DNA of 64,000 nt from Cryptomeria japonica (lineage: Eukaryota; Streptophyta; Pinopsida; Cupressales; Cupressaceae), in contig NC_081410.1 in the NCBI RefSeq assembly GCF_030272615.1, positions 141,888,849-141,952,848 on the forward strand. Reading direction: 5' to 3'. Shown here piece by piece: positions 35,556 through 47,319 of this stretch. A model generated the notes under the pieces. The model worked only from the letters and a program-made list of their open reading frames with translations, did no database searches and was not told where the DNA came from. Within the stretch, counting starts at the first letter, position 1; every line of letters starts with the position of its first letter. The translations under genes and the position numbers were made by a program.

Positions 35556-38284
35556 TGTAGACACCTAAAAGTTGCACAATGAATTAAGTGAATTTTATTC
35601 ATTTAATTATTCTCAATTCTTCCTATTAATTAAATTAAGATTTAATTAATATACCCTTTTTCTATCTAAGCCATTTAACTAAATACCCTCCCTCTAGCCA
35701 TTTTAATTAAATTTACATTTAATTAAAGATATCAATTTATCCCCTTTCCCATTTTAATTAAATCTACATTTAATTAAAATCTCATTTGCATTTAAATAAA
35801 TCTAAATTTATTTATAAATCCCCCCACTTGCAAAATCCTACAAATGCAAGTTGCAACCAAATTAAAATAAAGCAATTTATTTTAATTAATTCTATTTTCT
35901 CTCACCCACTTGCACTTTCCTACATCTCCCACTTGCATCCTAAATCCTATTCCTAATTTCTTCTAGACCCTTCTAATCGCTTCTAATTAGCCTAACCCAT
36001 CTTCTAAACTTTGTCACATCCCTAAACAAAGGGAAGTCACTTCTCAAACCCTTAAAGTCTTTGATAACCATTAAAGGCTTCAAATCTTCAACCACTTAAT
36101 ATCCCCAAAGTCTCCCAAACCATTAATGGTTAATTCAACCCTCTTACATGGTTAGAGACTTTTTGCCTAACTTAACCTTCATCCAACCCAAGGGTCTCAT
36201 CAAGCCTTTAATGCTTTGACCATGATTATCTCTTAATCATTTGCACAAGAGTTTATCCTTGGATTAACTCTTAATCCAATGGGTAATCTTAACTTAAGCT
36301 TGACCCTTACCCTCTAGATAACCATGAGGTCTTCTCGGGCATTTAATGTCTCCAACCCCTTTTCTCAACCAATCTTATGTTGACATTTGTCACCATTTCA
36401 TTGGTGCCAAATGCAAACATGGATTCCCAACTTTCAATCTTGGCCCTTGTTAAGATTATCCAATCTTTACCATCCATTGCCCTGTTTTCCCTATAAATAG
36501 AGCCCATTCCTTCTTCAAAAAAAAAAAGTCTTTGTGCATCAAACTTATAGTCTCATAATATTAAGCATATTATCTCTCTTTGATAGAATAGCATGTTAGA
36601 TCATTTTGATAGCATTCCAATCTTAGATATATCATGTTAGCTTCATCTTAGTATCATTTTCATACTAGTTCAAGCTTCATATCAATATCTTACATCCTAT
36701 CATCATCTAGTTTCATATCTAAATCATCACTAGGATCTTGGTTGCATTCCATTTAGATCTTAGAATCATTTTAATCTCGTTCTTTAGGTTGTCATCTTAA
36801 AGAATCAAGTGCTCTTCCAAGCTGAGAGCCACCTTGAATCTTGAAGATCCTTGGAGATAGAGGAGCATGGAACGATATTAAAGAGTTTAGATTCTTTTTA
36901 ACTTGCTTTGTTTGGATTTCTAACCTCTAATGCAATGTTTCATGTGTGTGTTTGAATTGTTTTCTCCTCTTGCAGGTTGATACCACATTTTTGTCATACA
37001 AGACCCATAGATATGTTGCAGGATAAGAACTCAAAGCAGCTCAACGATCAAACACAGCTAGGGAAGCATGGACCTGGGGTGCCACATCAGATATCTGCGG
37101 CCCTCGGATCTTCATAAAGGCCCGATCCAACGACCATGTTTTAATCTTCTATTGGGCTTGTTGGGTGTCTACATGGAGAGATCTTGTGTGTCCATCTTCA
37201 TGTGAATCTCTCAGATCAATGATAATCTTTTTATTTTGTGGTGGTCATTGAGTTTTGAATGCTCTATGTAGGAGGGTGATTGTCGACCTGATGGTCGAGG
37301 TCGTTCTTTTCTCAGTCGACACCCGATTTTGGACTTGATCTCACTCCAGCCACTGGATTTGCTCTTTATAACTCCAGACATGACGCCTATGGCCGATTTT
37401 AGACGCCACTCATGCCTCTTCAATGCAGTTCAAAGACTTTTGGGCTCTGCAGGTACACAGAGACGCATTCAGATGCAGGGTTTTCCTTGATTTGCGGGGA
37501 TTTTTGCTCTTCCAAAGACAAAGGATGCCTTCAAAGGCCGATTTCAACACGCCATTTGATCATCCTCGATCTGATCTTCTTCTCCCCTCTCAGATTTTTG
37601 TAACCTAACCTAGGTAGGGTTAGGGTTTCCATTAGTGGTTCAATTTTGAGTTGTGCCTGAACTACAAAGGCAATTTTTGTATCTTTCTGATGGATCTTCT
37701 TCCTTTTAATTTTTCAGTTGAGTACCTATTTTCATGATTTGTAAAAGTTGCCTTGCCTTTACATTAATAAATTATTCTTAATTTGCCTCTTTCAATTCTT
37801 ACAACCTATGTAATATTTTACCTCTTTGTATAAATGTATTCTGCTTTGTTTTCCTTAGTTGTAAGTGTCTGAGTTGATCCCTCTATATATGTTGACTGTG
37901 AACTAAACTCAATTCCTCTCTTCTTTTCATAAGATTCCAACCTTCACTCGCACATAGGTGGATAAACTAGAATAGGAATTTGTGCATGATTAGAGCAATT
38001 CTATTGATGTTCTGTGCAAATATAGGCAAGAAGATCAAACTTTTAATCTAGGTGCAAACCTTTTCCCTTTTCAAGCAATCCTTATCCCCTTTTTCCCTCT
38101 AAAATCAATAGAGTTAGATTATTTGTGTTGGGTTGGTCCAACACCTGCATCAAATTGGAAAGGAATACGACCTTCTCCAGAGACTCAACCTCACTTCTAC
38201 AAGTCCCACACTTGAGAGGTTGTTTCCATGTTTTACAAGGCTGGTGATCAAGCCTGATCACTAAGGGTGCAAACTTTTGTGACA
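35556..38284 (+). repeat. probable 5' LTR of Gypsy A
   Basis: Starts TGTAGACACCTAAAAGTT and ends AACTTTTGTGACA, an imperfect inverted repeat, about seven bases before a primer-like TTGGCATGCCCGATGGGAG. GGTGTCTACA at 37163-37172 would pair with the first bases, so a shorter 1.6 kb LTR is the alternative. Confidence 0.5.
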
Positions 38285-38291
38285 ATAGTTT

Positions 38292-38310
38292 TTGGCATGC
38301 CCGATGGGAG
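38292..38310 (+). other. primer-binding-type site of Gypsy A
   Basis: TTGGCATGCCCGATGGGAG resembles the TGGCGCCC-type sequence that follows the 5' LTR in plant Tat/Athila Gypsy elements. The cognate tRNA is not assigned. Confidence 0.55.
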
Positions 38311-38385
38311 AAATTTCAACATATTTGCTAAGGATTCAATGATTTTCCTGAGTAATTCAGCCTTTGGAGACAATCAATCAAGCAC

Positions 38386-39740
38386 TTGGCAACTCTAGGA
38401 AACAAATTCAAACTCTCAATGATACTAGTTGTCGCTTACATGCCAAGAAGACACACCAGAGAATCTTCTAGAGGTAATTTCCAATACTTTGAACTTTCAT
38501 ATTCAAATTCTAGAAGAACCAGAGGTAGGCTTTCTTTGTCACCTACAAGGGGAACTCAAGGAGAATCACCTACACCCTTAAGGTCTCAATCTACCCCTCC
38601 TTTTATCAGACCTTCTCAATCTAGAGGCCCTGTCATCCATATCAACAAACCCCCATTTTCTATGGTAGTGCCAAGAGAACATACCTTTGTCACCTTCAAT
38701 GGTGGGAGTCCCTTATTCCTAACTCAAAAGAATGACATTCTAGTAGTAGCCTTGAATTATATACCATTTTTCACTAAAGAAACATCTACCTCCCTAGAGG
38801 AACACATATAAGATATGTCGAGCATCTGCATTATGTTTGATGTCACTGAAGACAATGTTGCAGTAAGGCTTCTTGCCTCCTCATTCAAGGGAAAATCCCT
38901 CCAATGGTATAGAGGGCTAGCTCCTAACTCCATTCATAATTGAGATGAGTTAAGAGAAAAGCTATGCAAACATTTTGAGGACAAAAGTGACCACCTGTCA
39001 CTTATGGAGCAGCTAACTACAATAAAAGAGCACCCCATGAGTTCATGGGTGATTTTAATTATAGATTCCAAAAGACATGGGATAAGATCCCATCATTGGT
39101 AAAGCCTTCATCAAATTATGCTATTCTATATTTTCTTTAGGCTTTAACAATGATATTGCAACTATGATTCAATCTATGGGAGGAAATAATCTCCCATTAG
39201 CTTATGAGATTGCCATAAGGGCATAAAATTGCTTAATGCAGGCGGGAAAGTTGTCTCCTCAGCCTTCAATGCCATTATTTCCAGAGGCTCCTACCCAACA
39301 ACTTGTTTTGGCTCCTATTCCAGTGGCTTCCACAAGCCATCTTCTCACACCTATGCCATCTCCCATATCTTATGAAACTAAGGAACTGCAGGCCTCCATT
39401 GAGACATCGATGCAGAAAATGATCAATCCATTACAACAACTGCTACAGGGGTTTGGGAATGATTTGGTCTCAGTCAAGAGACAGTTACCACTAGCTAGCA
39501 ATAGGTCTTATCATCCCCAAAACCAGAATTATCAGTAGCAGAGGCCTAATTTTCAAGGGCAGAACCAATGGAGCAATGCTAGGCCTTTGAATAGTTTAAA
39601 TTCCATAGTTGCAAGCTTCTCAAAGGCTATAATGCTAGTTCAAAAAAATCTTGCTCAGGAGCAAGATTGGTGTGTCCCATGCAATCAACCACACAATTAG
39701 GTCTCATGCCAGAATGATGAGTTTTCTCATGCCCTAGTAG
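38386..39740 (+). pseudogene. Gypsy A Gag, broken
   Basis: First frame (38386-38811) has a Pro/Ser/Arg-rich region and a FVTFNGGSPLFLTQ block. It then shifts into the Retrotrans_gag core: VAVRLLASSFKGKSLQWYRG followed by LREKLCKHFED. A Gln/Pro-rich part follows (39236-39538). Near 39668 WCVPCNQPHN...SC is a possible CCHC knuckle. Several stops. Confidence 0.7.
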
Positions 39741-39961
39741 GACAAGAGGAGCCAACAACATGAGTGCAGCAACAATTTGCAGACTATTCTAATCATCCAC
39801 GGGGGATACAACTTTCATGAATTGGCAACAAGATGATTTTTGTGGCATGAATCAAACAAGTGGGGATATTGTGGCCAACAACACAAGATCAAAAAGGAGA
39901 GCCATAGATCCTAGTGCTAATTCTGCAGCAGCAGCTCAGGCTCCATTTGTAGCTCAAGCTT

Positions 39962-40799
39962 TGTTAGATGCTAGGACACTCCCAAAGACACTGAGAGGGA
40001 GGGTGAATCAGTGTCTAACCAATAGATGAAAGATTTAAACTTGTTTGCAATTTTATAACCCAAATTAATATACCAGTAAGCAAATAATAATGCAGTAAAG
40101 AGAAACAAAAAAATAAGCATCAATACACACCATAACACAGATATTTTAACAAGGAAACCCGGTAGGGGAAAAACCTCGGTGGGATTTATGACCCACAATA
40201 TTTACTCACTGGCCAACAAGAATAAATATTACTTGTACAATAGAGGCCTGCACATGCAGGAAGGCCAACACCCTAGAGCTCACTGCTCAACACAAAAATG
40301 GAGTCCCATTGACTACACAATTGGATGGTTAAATCCAATAACAATGTATTGCTCGAAATAGCATCTGCAATGTTGGATTCAGTACCCGTTTAAGCTCTGT
40401 TAGATAACTTTTCCATAAACCTTGCTTCGCTCTGCTCTGCTGCTTGTTCTCTCATAACATAATTACATCAAAATGCATATACAGTTATTCGCTCTCATAT
40501 ACCGCTTACATTCATTACCCAATTACTTACATTCTGAAATGACCTACAAGATCTCATACATATATGAGTCTTTACAATGCATCATGTCGGCTATACAAAT
40601 ATAATATTACATTACAAAACATTTCACATAACCAATCTTAATTCCATGTCGGCTTCGGATGCCAGTATAATCTGTTGCCGGTGTAACTGGATGCCAGTGT
40701 GAATAACCTGTGTAGTAACTGTCGGTGCTAGTAGGTGAAGTCTCCTGCCAGTATAACCTGTGAACCATGTCTACCAGTTGGTTGTCATCAATGACAACA
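39962..40799 (-). repeat. solo LTR of Copia type inside Gypsy A
   Basis: Plus strand starts TGTTAGATGC, then CACTGAGAGGGAGGGTGAAT, like the LTR at 5572. It ends ATCAATGACAACA. Contains the inverted repeat GGAAACCC/GGGGAAAAACCTCGGTG at 40153-40181. Gypsy coding stops before it and resumes at 40825. I could not find matching 5 bp flanks, so the ends may be off by some bases. Confidence 0.65.
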
Positions 40800-40824
40800 T
40801 CAACTATTCTCATCTAAGTGTATA

Positions 40825-41202
40825 ATGCCAATAGTGGGAGTCATTAAAGATTTAAATCTAACCTTGCATGCCTGCCCGGGTTGTAGTGTGTTGCAAGACA
40901 TCTCAGTGATTGACCTCCCTGCTTATTTTACCATTTGTTTATCTAGGGAATTCACTGCCAAAATAGGTGGCTACCTATCTTCTGATGGGTCTCACATGTT
41001 GTTTAGGACAAGATATGGTACCAAAGTAACCATTAGGTATGAACCTATTACCAATGATCATACAAAACCCTATACCCCAAGCCCTATCAACATGAATTGC
41101 ACTCTCCATGAGGAGAAAGAAGAAATTTTAGTAAGAGAGCCTACAACTCAGTTGGATGAGGTTCTTGGTTGCCTACTTGATGAGTGGGAAAATGCATTTT
41201 AG
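40825..41202 (+). pseudogene. Gypsy A protease region
   Basis: 125 codons starting MPIVGVIKDLNLTLHACPGC, with DISVIDLPAYF and GGYLSSDGSHMLF, as in the retropepsin part of plant Gypsy polyproteins. The usual catalytic D(S/T)G is not clear and may lie in the part removed by the solo LTR. Confidence 0.5.
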
Positions 41203-41317
41203 TTTGACCCCATTGATGAGGTCAATGATACCGACCTGGGCACATATTGTATACATGAAGAGGATATCCCCATTCCCAATCTTTCAAAGGAAGATAATGA
41301 TATGCAGGGGATATGGG

Positions 41318-41690
41318 ACATGTTCTTTGATGGTTCAAGGAACAAAAATGGTGTGGGGGCCAGTGTATTGTTGATCTTTCCCAAGGGGGAGAATTTTTTT
41401 TTCTTTCAAACTTCAGTTTACTTGCACTAACAATGTAGCTAAGTACGAAGCTTTAATTTTGGGTCTCCAAACAACACAGATGAGAGGGATCAAATCTTTG
41501 AAGGTGCATGGAGATAGTGAGTTGGTTGTAAATCAGGTCAGAGCTCAGAATACCACCAAGATCAACCTTCTCAAGTCCTGCAACACATAGAGAATAGGCC
41601 CTAATTGAGGGATTTGAGGCCTTCAATATTTCTATTGTCCCTAAAAATCAAAATAAACATGTTGATAGACTAGCAGTAGTAGGTGGCCAA
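41318..41690 (+). pseudogene. RNase H domain between protease and RT
   Basis: Across one frame change the plus strand reads MFFDGSRNKNGVGASVLL, NNVAKYEALILGLQ, LKVHGDSELVVNQV and HVDRLAV. These supply the Asp-Glu-Asp-Asp set of RNase HI. The type matches the extra archaeal-like RNase H of plant Tat elements. It is followed by a protease-to-RT linker (KGLITLEGIFN...DDQ), so it is in place and not a separate insertion. Confidence 0.75.
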
Positions 41691-42099
41691 CATGATGTTC
41701 CATCTCATATTGCAGAGGAGAAAGAACAACACATCAGACTTGTGGTGAGACATGCAGCGCCTGATAACTAAGTGAATTGGTAGGTCTTTGATTTTGATCA
41801 GCAAATTGTAAACTTCTTGCAAGATGAAGCAGAGTTCTCCCATAGGAAGCAGAGCATGCTGTAGGAACTTGGTTCTAATAAGTTGCCTAAGGGGTTGATC
41901 ACCTTGGAGGGGATCTTCAACCGTGATGATCAAATGAAAGGGAGAGAAATGAACCTAGCTACCAAGAAAGGAGACTACAAATCAATAGCCATGGCGTAAG
42001 GAAAGGCTCTCAATTTGGGGAAGGTATGTTCCCAATCAGATCAAAATACTTTTGTCAACCTCTGTCAAGAGTATAATATATTTTTGCTTTTACTTATGA

Positions 42100-42650
42100 G
42101 GATCTAAAAGGGTTTATCCTAGTCTAGCTCAACATACCATAGAGTTAGATCCTAATGCTAAACCAGTAAGACAAAAGAAAAGGCCTATGAATCCCAAAAT
42201 TGAGCCTTTGGTGAGGAGAGAACTATCCAAGCTTATAGAATTTAGCATTATTTTTCCAATTAAGCATTCTTCTTGGGTAGCCAATCTTGTTCCAGTTAGG
42301 AAGAAAAATGGGGAAATCAAACCGTGTGTAGACTTTAGGGACCTCAACAAAGCCTCCCTTGAAGACCATTATCCCCTTCATTCCATGGAACAAATTTTAG
42401 CCAAGGTTAGTGGCTCTAAAAGATTTACATTTTTGGATGGATACTTGGGGTATAACCAAATCTTAGTCCAAGAACCTGACCAATACAAGACTGTATTCAC
42501 TACTAAATGGGGCACTTATGCCTATTGCAAGATGCCTTTTAGACTAACAAATGCAAGTGCAGCTTTTTAAAGAGCCATGGATATGGCTTTTAAGGGAGTA
42601 TTAGCAGATTTTATACTAGTATATCTTGATGATATTAATGTATAATTCAA
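42100..42650 (+). pseudogene. Gypsy A reverse transcriptase
   Basis: Blocks in order: SWVANLVPVRKKNGEIKPCV, DFRDLNKA, YNQILVQEPDQYKT, CKMPFRLTNASAAF and VYLDDI. VYLDD is the catalytic motif. A stop follows NASAAF and another follows YLDDINV, so it is inactive. Length and order are normal for Ty3/Gypsy. Confidence 0.85.
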
Positions 42651-42711
42651 GCATGCGATAGACCACTTTGCTCATCTTGAGCAAGTTTTCACAAGGTGCA
42701 GGGAATATGGT

Positions 42712-43440
42712 GTGTCCTTGAACCCCAACACATGTGTATTTGTCACTGATCAGGGAAAATTACTTGGACACATTGTATCCAAAGATGGTCTGGCCATAGA
42801 CCTAGAGAGAGTGGAAGCCATTGTGTCTCTTCCACTTCCACATCATAAGAAGGGAATTCAGAGCTTTCTAGGTAGAATCAGCTTTGTTAGAATGTTTATC
42901 TCAAAACTTGCAACCTTGGTCAAGCCTCTCATAGCCATGCTAAAGAAGGATTTTCCCTTCAAATGGACTAAGGAGGGAAATGAGGGCTTTGATCAGATCA
43001 AACAGGCCATTGCTCAGGCTTTTTCCCTAGTAAATCCAAACTATGAGAAGCATTTCATCCTTTACACCTTGGGAGGAGAATCAAGTATATCTTCTATCCC
43101 AACATAGTTAAACTAGGATGATTTGGAGCAGCCCATAGTTTTTTTTAGTGAAGGCCTAAAAGACTACAAACTTAGGTATAACTATGTGGAAAAACAAGTC
43201 ATCACAGTTGTGAGAGCATTAAAAAAGTTCAGACACATGCTCTCAAACAACAGGGTTTAGCTCCTAGTCCCACATGCCAGCATTAAGGATTTCCTTCTCA
43301 ACAAGGATATGGGTGAGAAGAGAGATGGATGGATCACTAAGGTCATGGAGTATGACCTTGACCTCAAAATTACCAGGTTAGTGAGGGGAAGAGGACTCTG
43401 TGAGTAGTTCAATTCATCTTTTGGGAAAGAGTCAGAGACC
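42712..43440 (+). pseudogene. Gypsy A connection and native RNase H
   Basis: 42712-43107 reads GKLLGHIVSKDGLAIDLERV, then LPHHKKGIQSFLGRISFVRM and PFKWTKEGNEGFDQIK, the usual segment after RT. Beyond a stop comes PIVFFSEGLKDYKLRYNYVE, the native RNase H block (FxSxxLxxxxxxYxxxEKE). So this element has two RNase H domains. Confidence 0.8.
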
Positions 43441-43446
43441 TCCCTC

Positions 43447-44081
43447 TTGTTGCAGGAAGAAGAACAAGTTGATAACCAGGGAGATGCACAAACCAGTTGG
43501 TTGGAAGTTATGCATGCCTTCTTAAAGGATGGTAGCTATCCTCCCCACTTTGATAGAACCAAGAGAAGGCATCTTAGATTACAGTCCATACCCTATGCCT
43601 TAGTGGATGGTATATTATTCAAAAGAAGCCTGGATGGTGTCTTGCTGAGGTGCATCCATGGAGATCAGACCGGTAGGTTGTTAGAGGAATTCCATAATGA
43701 GCCCTCTGGTGGCCATTTCTCAGCAAAAACTATAGCTATGAAAATTATGAGAGCAAGCTATTATTGGCCTTCTATATTCAATGATGCTCACAAATGGGTT
43801 AAACAGTATGTGCACTTTTTGTAGGTAAGCAAGGGTTAGTTACCCTTCCTCTTCATCCCATTTCAACTGATCAACCCTTTTCACAATGGGAGATTGATTT
43901 CATTGGCCCTATCAATCCAATGTTAAGTGCAGGCCACAGGTGGATTTTGGCTGCCACAGACTATTTCACAATGTGGACAAAGGTTGTTGCTTTGAAGGAT
44001 GCAACCGAGAATTTAGTGGTTTAATTCCTTGAGTGGATTACAACTAGATTTGGAGCCCCTCCACCTATTGGCATTATGGAT
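43447..44081 (+). pseudogene. Gypsy A integrase, truncated
   Basis: 43447-43824 contains the H2C2 region (GGHFSAKTIAMKIMRASYYW). After a frame change come FSQWEIDFIGPINPM (first catalytic Asp) and AATDYFTMWTKV. It is cut after GAPPPIGIMD, just where the second catalytic Asp block should begin, by the Copia LTR. Confidence 0.8.
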
Positions 44082-44091
44082 GAATTGATTA

Positions 44092-45321
44092 TGTGTTGCA
44101 TTGATGTTTTGTCATTGATGTCAACACTAGCTGTTATGGTTGGTTACCAACACACAGGTTTTGGTTACCAGTAGACGATCTAGTGTTACCGGCAGAAGAG
44201 ACTATCTGTTGGATACTTCCGACATGTTTGGATCTATGAAATGTGATTGGTTACATGTGGTATGTGCTTCTGGAGCATGTCTTGGTCATATGGTATTGAC
44301 TTGGTAATCAGATGCTATCATACACTCTGGTAAACCCTTACTGGCACTGGTTTAAGGTTTTACAGACAGAGCTTTCATTGAGAAATCTTGACAGGATGCA
44401 TAATTGGTGTTGGTGCAACTTCTAGATGGATTTCAGGATGCTGAAGATGTTCTTTGATCGTGATTCAATTGCTTGAAGACATTGCTTTGGCATGGTGGAC
44501 CCAGAATAGGTTTGGTACCTATCCAGTTTATGGACCGGTATCATGATAATGTGTTCTCTACATGTTACCGGGATGTTTTATGGATTGGTTATTGTTGTTT
44601 TGGTCTTAAGCCGACATGGCATATCATTGTAATATGGATTTATGTAATGATCTTATTGTAATATCTTTTAGGTGGTCGACCTAATTGGTTTAGGCCTTAG
44701 GGTTGGTATAAAATGATGTAAGATCTCATTGTAGATTGTGGTATGGGAATGGAATAAGTGTCATGGTCTTGGAATGCAATATCATATGCGAAGGAGATTT
44801 GGTCGATCATAGGTGATCAAATTGGGATTAAGGAAGATGTCAAAGGCCTCTGGTATTGAGCTTAACCAGGACTGTTATCAAGCATAGTAGATGTTATCTC
44901 TAGCAGTTCACTCTATTGGATTGTTGTCCATTTATCTTGAGATGGTTGTAGCCTCTCTGTAGTCAGTGAGACTCTTTTGTAATGAGCAGTACGCTCTAGG
45001 GAGTGTGCCTTCCTTCATGTGCAAACCCCTTATTTTAACACATACTTTTTGCAGAATTATCATCTGACTGTGGGTAGGCTTCCCACCATGGTTTTTTCCT
45101 TTCTGGGTTTTCCACATACAAATCATGGTGTTATGTGGTATGGTTGCTTTGATTTGATTATCTATTTAATTGTTAAGTAGTATTGTTTATCGGTATCTGT
45201 TTCTACTTTACCGGTACTTAATCTGGTTAAAGGTTATTTAGTGGATTAAATGATATAATTTGTTAACAACTGATTCACCCCCCCCCCCCCCCCTCTCAGT
45301 TTTTCACTGATTATCTTAACA
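44092..45321 (+). repeat. 5' LTR of the Copia element
   Basis: Begins TGTGTTGCATTGATG, close to the sense start of the gag-only element LTR (both contain GTCATTGATGTCAAC). Ends TTATCTTAACA just before the primer site. Contains a C16 run at 45278-45293 and an inverted repeat at 45083-45113. Confidence 0.75.
45278..45293. repeat. C16 homopolymer in LTR
   Basis: Sixteen C before TCTCAGT, at the site where other LTRs here have CACCCCTCCCCTCA or its complement. Length is likely unreliable. Confidence 0.9.
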
Positions 45322-45323
45322 AT

Positions 45324-45335
45324 TGGTATCAAAGC
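45324..45335 (+). other. primer binding site, initiator tRNA-Met
   Basis: TGGTATCAAAGC, one base from the standard TGGTATCAGAGC, two bases after the LTR. Confidence 0.85.
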
Positions 45336-45379
45336 TTTGGTCCTCTTTTGCAGAAGCTTAACCTCTTGAGGTAGATCCT

Positions 45380-46350
45380 ATGGCAGCTAACACTTCTAAT
45401 CCGCTGAGAACTATTTTCAAAAGAGAAATTTCTAAGCTTGATGGAACAAATTATGGGATATGGAAAATTAGAATGGAGACTCATCTCAGATGTCTTGGCA
45501 AGGATATTTAGGAGATCACTGAGAAAGGATACACACCTTATGATCTGACATCTTTCAATCCTGCTCCTGCAGACTTGGACAAGAATATTGAAAATGATTG
45601 CAGAGCTAGAGAAGCCCTCTTGTGTGCACTTATTGATCAGCAGATCATGGGATTGACTGAAAAATCATCAGGAAAGGTTATGTGGGATAAATTGCAAACT
45701 CTAAATAAAGGTGATCCTACTGTCAAAATTACTAAACTTGATGGTTACCAGGTAAGATATGAAAACTTTAAGATGTAAGATAATGAAAGAATTGTGTTTA
45801 TGGAAAGAGTAAACGAGAATGTTATGGGAATTAAATGTTGTGGAGGATTTCTGAGTGAAGATGAAATAGTTTCCAAAGTCTTGAGAGCCCTTCCACCGGC
45901 TTACAAGATGAAGGTAACTACAATTAATGAGTTGAGAACAATGACAAACTCTTCAGTTAAACAAAGACATTCTGATTGGGAAATTATCTTCTTTTGAGCT
46001 TGAAGAATTTGGATCTTCTAGAGCTGTAAAGTCTGAACCAGCTTTTCATGCATCATCATCATCATCTACCGGCAAAAGTGATTGGAAAGTCTTATATGCA
46101 AAAGAATTGGAAGACATGAGGAAAGAAGATGAAGAATTTGAGTAACTTGAAGCCTTATTTTCTATAAGAGTACCTAAAGGTCTGACAAGAAGTAAGTATG
46201 AAGGAAAAGCACCTTTTAAATGTTTTGCATGTAATAAGATTGGTCATTTTGCATCTAGATATCCTGAATGGAATGCAAGGTTTGAGGAAAGAGTTAAGAA
46301 ATCATTTAAGCCTAACCAGAACAAATATAGATTCAAGAAAAGTAAACAAT
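45380..46350 (+). pseudogene. Copia Gag with zinc knuckle, broken
   Basis: Starts MAANTSNPLRTIFKRE. The N-domain LDGTNYGIWKIRMETHL and VMWDKLQTL are Copia gag blocks. Stops at 45511 and 45776 and a +1 shift near 45980 break it. The zinc knuckle reads CFACNKIGHFASRY, with the last Cys changed to Tyr. Confidence 0.8.
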
Positions 46351-46358
46351 GCTACATA

Positions 46359-47300
46359 GTGGATGAGGAAGGAGTAACTGATGACTCTGGAGATGAACCG
46401 ACAGAAGACTCTGCTAGTGGATCCGACAATGGTAAGGAATATGTGTTCTATGCTTTAAAGGAAGATGAACCAGAACCGGCTATCAAAAATGAAGAAAATG
46501 CCTTGGTAGAAAAAGTTGAAGATAAGGATGAATGGGTAATTGATAGTGGATGTGCACATCATATGACTAGAGATAAAGGGAAATTCCTATCCCTGCAAGA
46601 ATACAATGGTGATCAAGTCAGATTTGGAGATGACAAAGCATGTATGATCAAAGGTAGAGGTATTATTTCTCTGGATGGTAAGCATAACATTGATAATGCC
46701 TATTATGTATAAGGTTTAAAGCACAATCTTTTGAGTGTTGGTCAATTTGTGGACAAGGGTTTCCAACTTCAGTTTAAAGATAGAAAACGCAAAATATTTA
46801 ACAAGACTGGTTTGGAGATTGCAACAGATATTCAGACTTGAGGTAATATCTTTCACTTCAACACTAGTAATAAGACATGTTTGATTTCTCATATTGATGA
46901 GAGATGGTTATGGCATAAGAGGTTGTGTCATGTTAATTTTGATTGTATTATTAAGATCGGTTCAACTAAGGCAGTTAGAGATACACCCAAGATTATGAAA
47001 CCTCATAATCCTGTATGTAAGGAATGTTAATTGGGAAAGCAAGTTAGAACTTCTTTTAAGAGTATACATGATAAATCTAATGATGTACTTGATTTGATTC
47101 ACACTGACTTATGTGGTCTAGCAAGGACCATAAGCTTTCAAGGTGATAGGTATTTCATGCTAATTATTGATGACTATTCTAGGATGATGTGGTGAATTTT
47201 CTTAAGGAGAAGTTTGAAGCCTTTGAGAAATTCAAGATCTTTAAAGCAAAGGTTGAAACAAAAACTGGATTGAAAATCAAATGTCTAAGATCAGATCATG
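46359..47300 (+). pseudogene. Copia protease and integrase N-part
   Basis: Protease WVIDSGCAHHMT with the catalytic DSG, then YYV...GLKHNLLSVGQF. GAG-pre-integrase follows (RWLWHKRLCHVNF, KECxLGKQVRTSF). The integrase start has DLIHTDLCG and LIIDDYSRM, and LRSDHGGEF supplies the second Asp. The third catalytic residue is absent because of the deletion that follows. Confidence 0.85.
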
Positions 47301-47319
47301 GTGGTGAGTTCACAACTTT

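Larger units (their letters stand above)
35556..44091 (+). mobile_element. Gypsy (Ty3-like) retrotransposon A, 3' part lost
   Basis: Plus-strand element: long 5' LTR, primer-like site, gag, protease, RNase H, RT, second RNase H, integrase, all with stops and shifts. Interrupted by a solo LTR (39962-40799) and cut at about 44081-44091, inside integrase, by a Copia element. No 3' LTR is in the window. Confidence 0.8.

Noticed and set aside
35556-37172. Solo LTR ending at GGTGTCTACA
   Set aside because: Flanks show no target duplication, and a primer-type site follows 38284, so the longer LTR is preferred.
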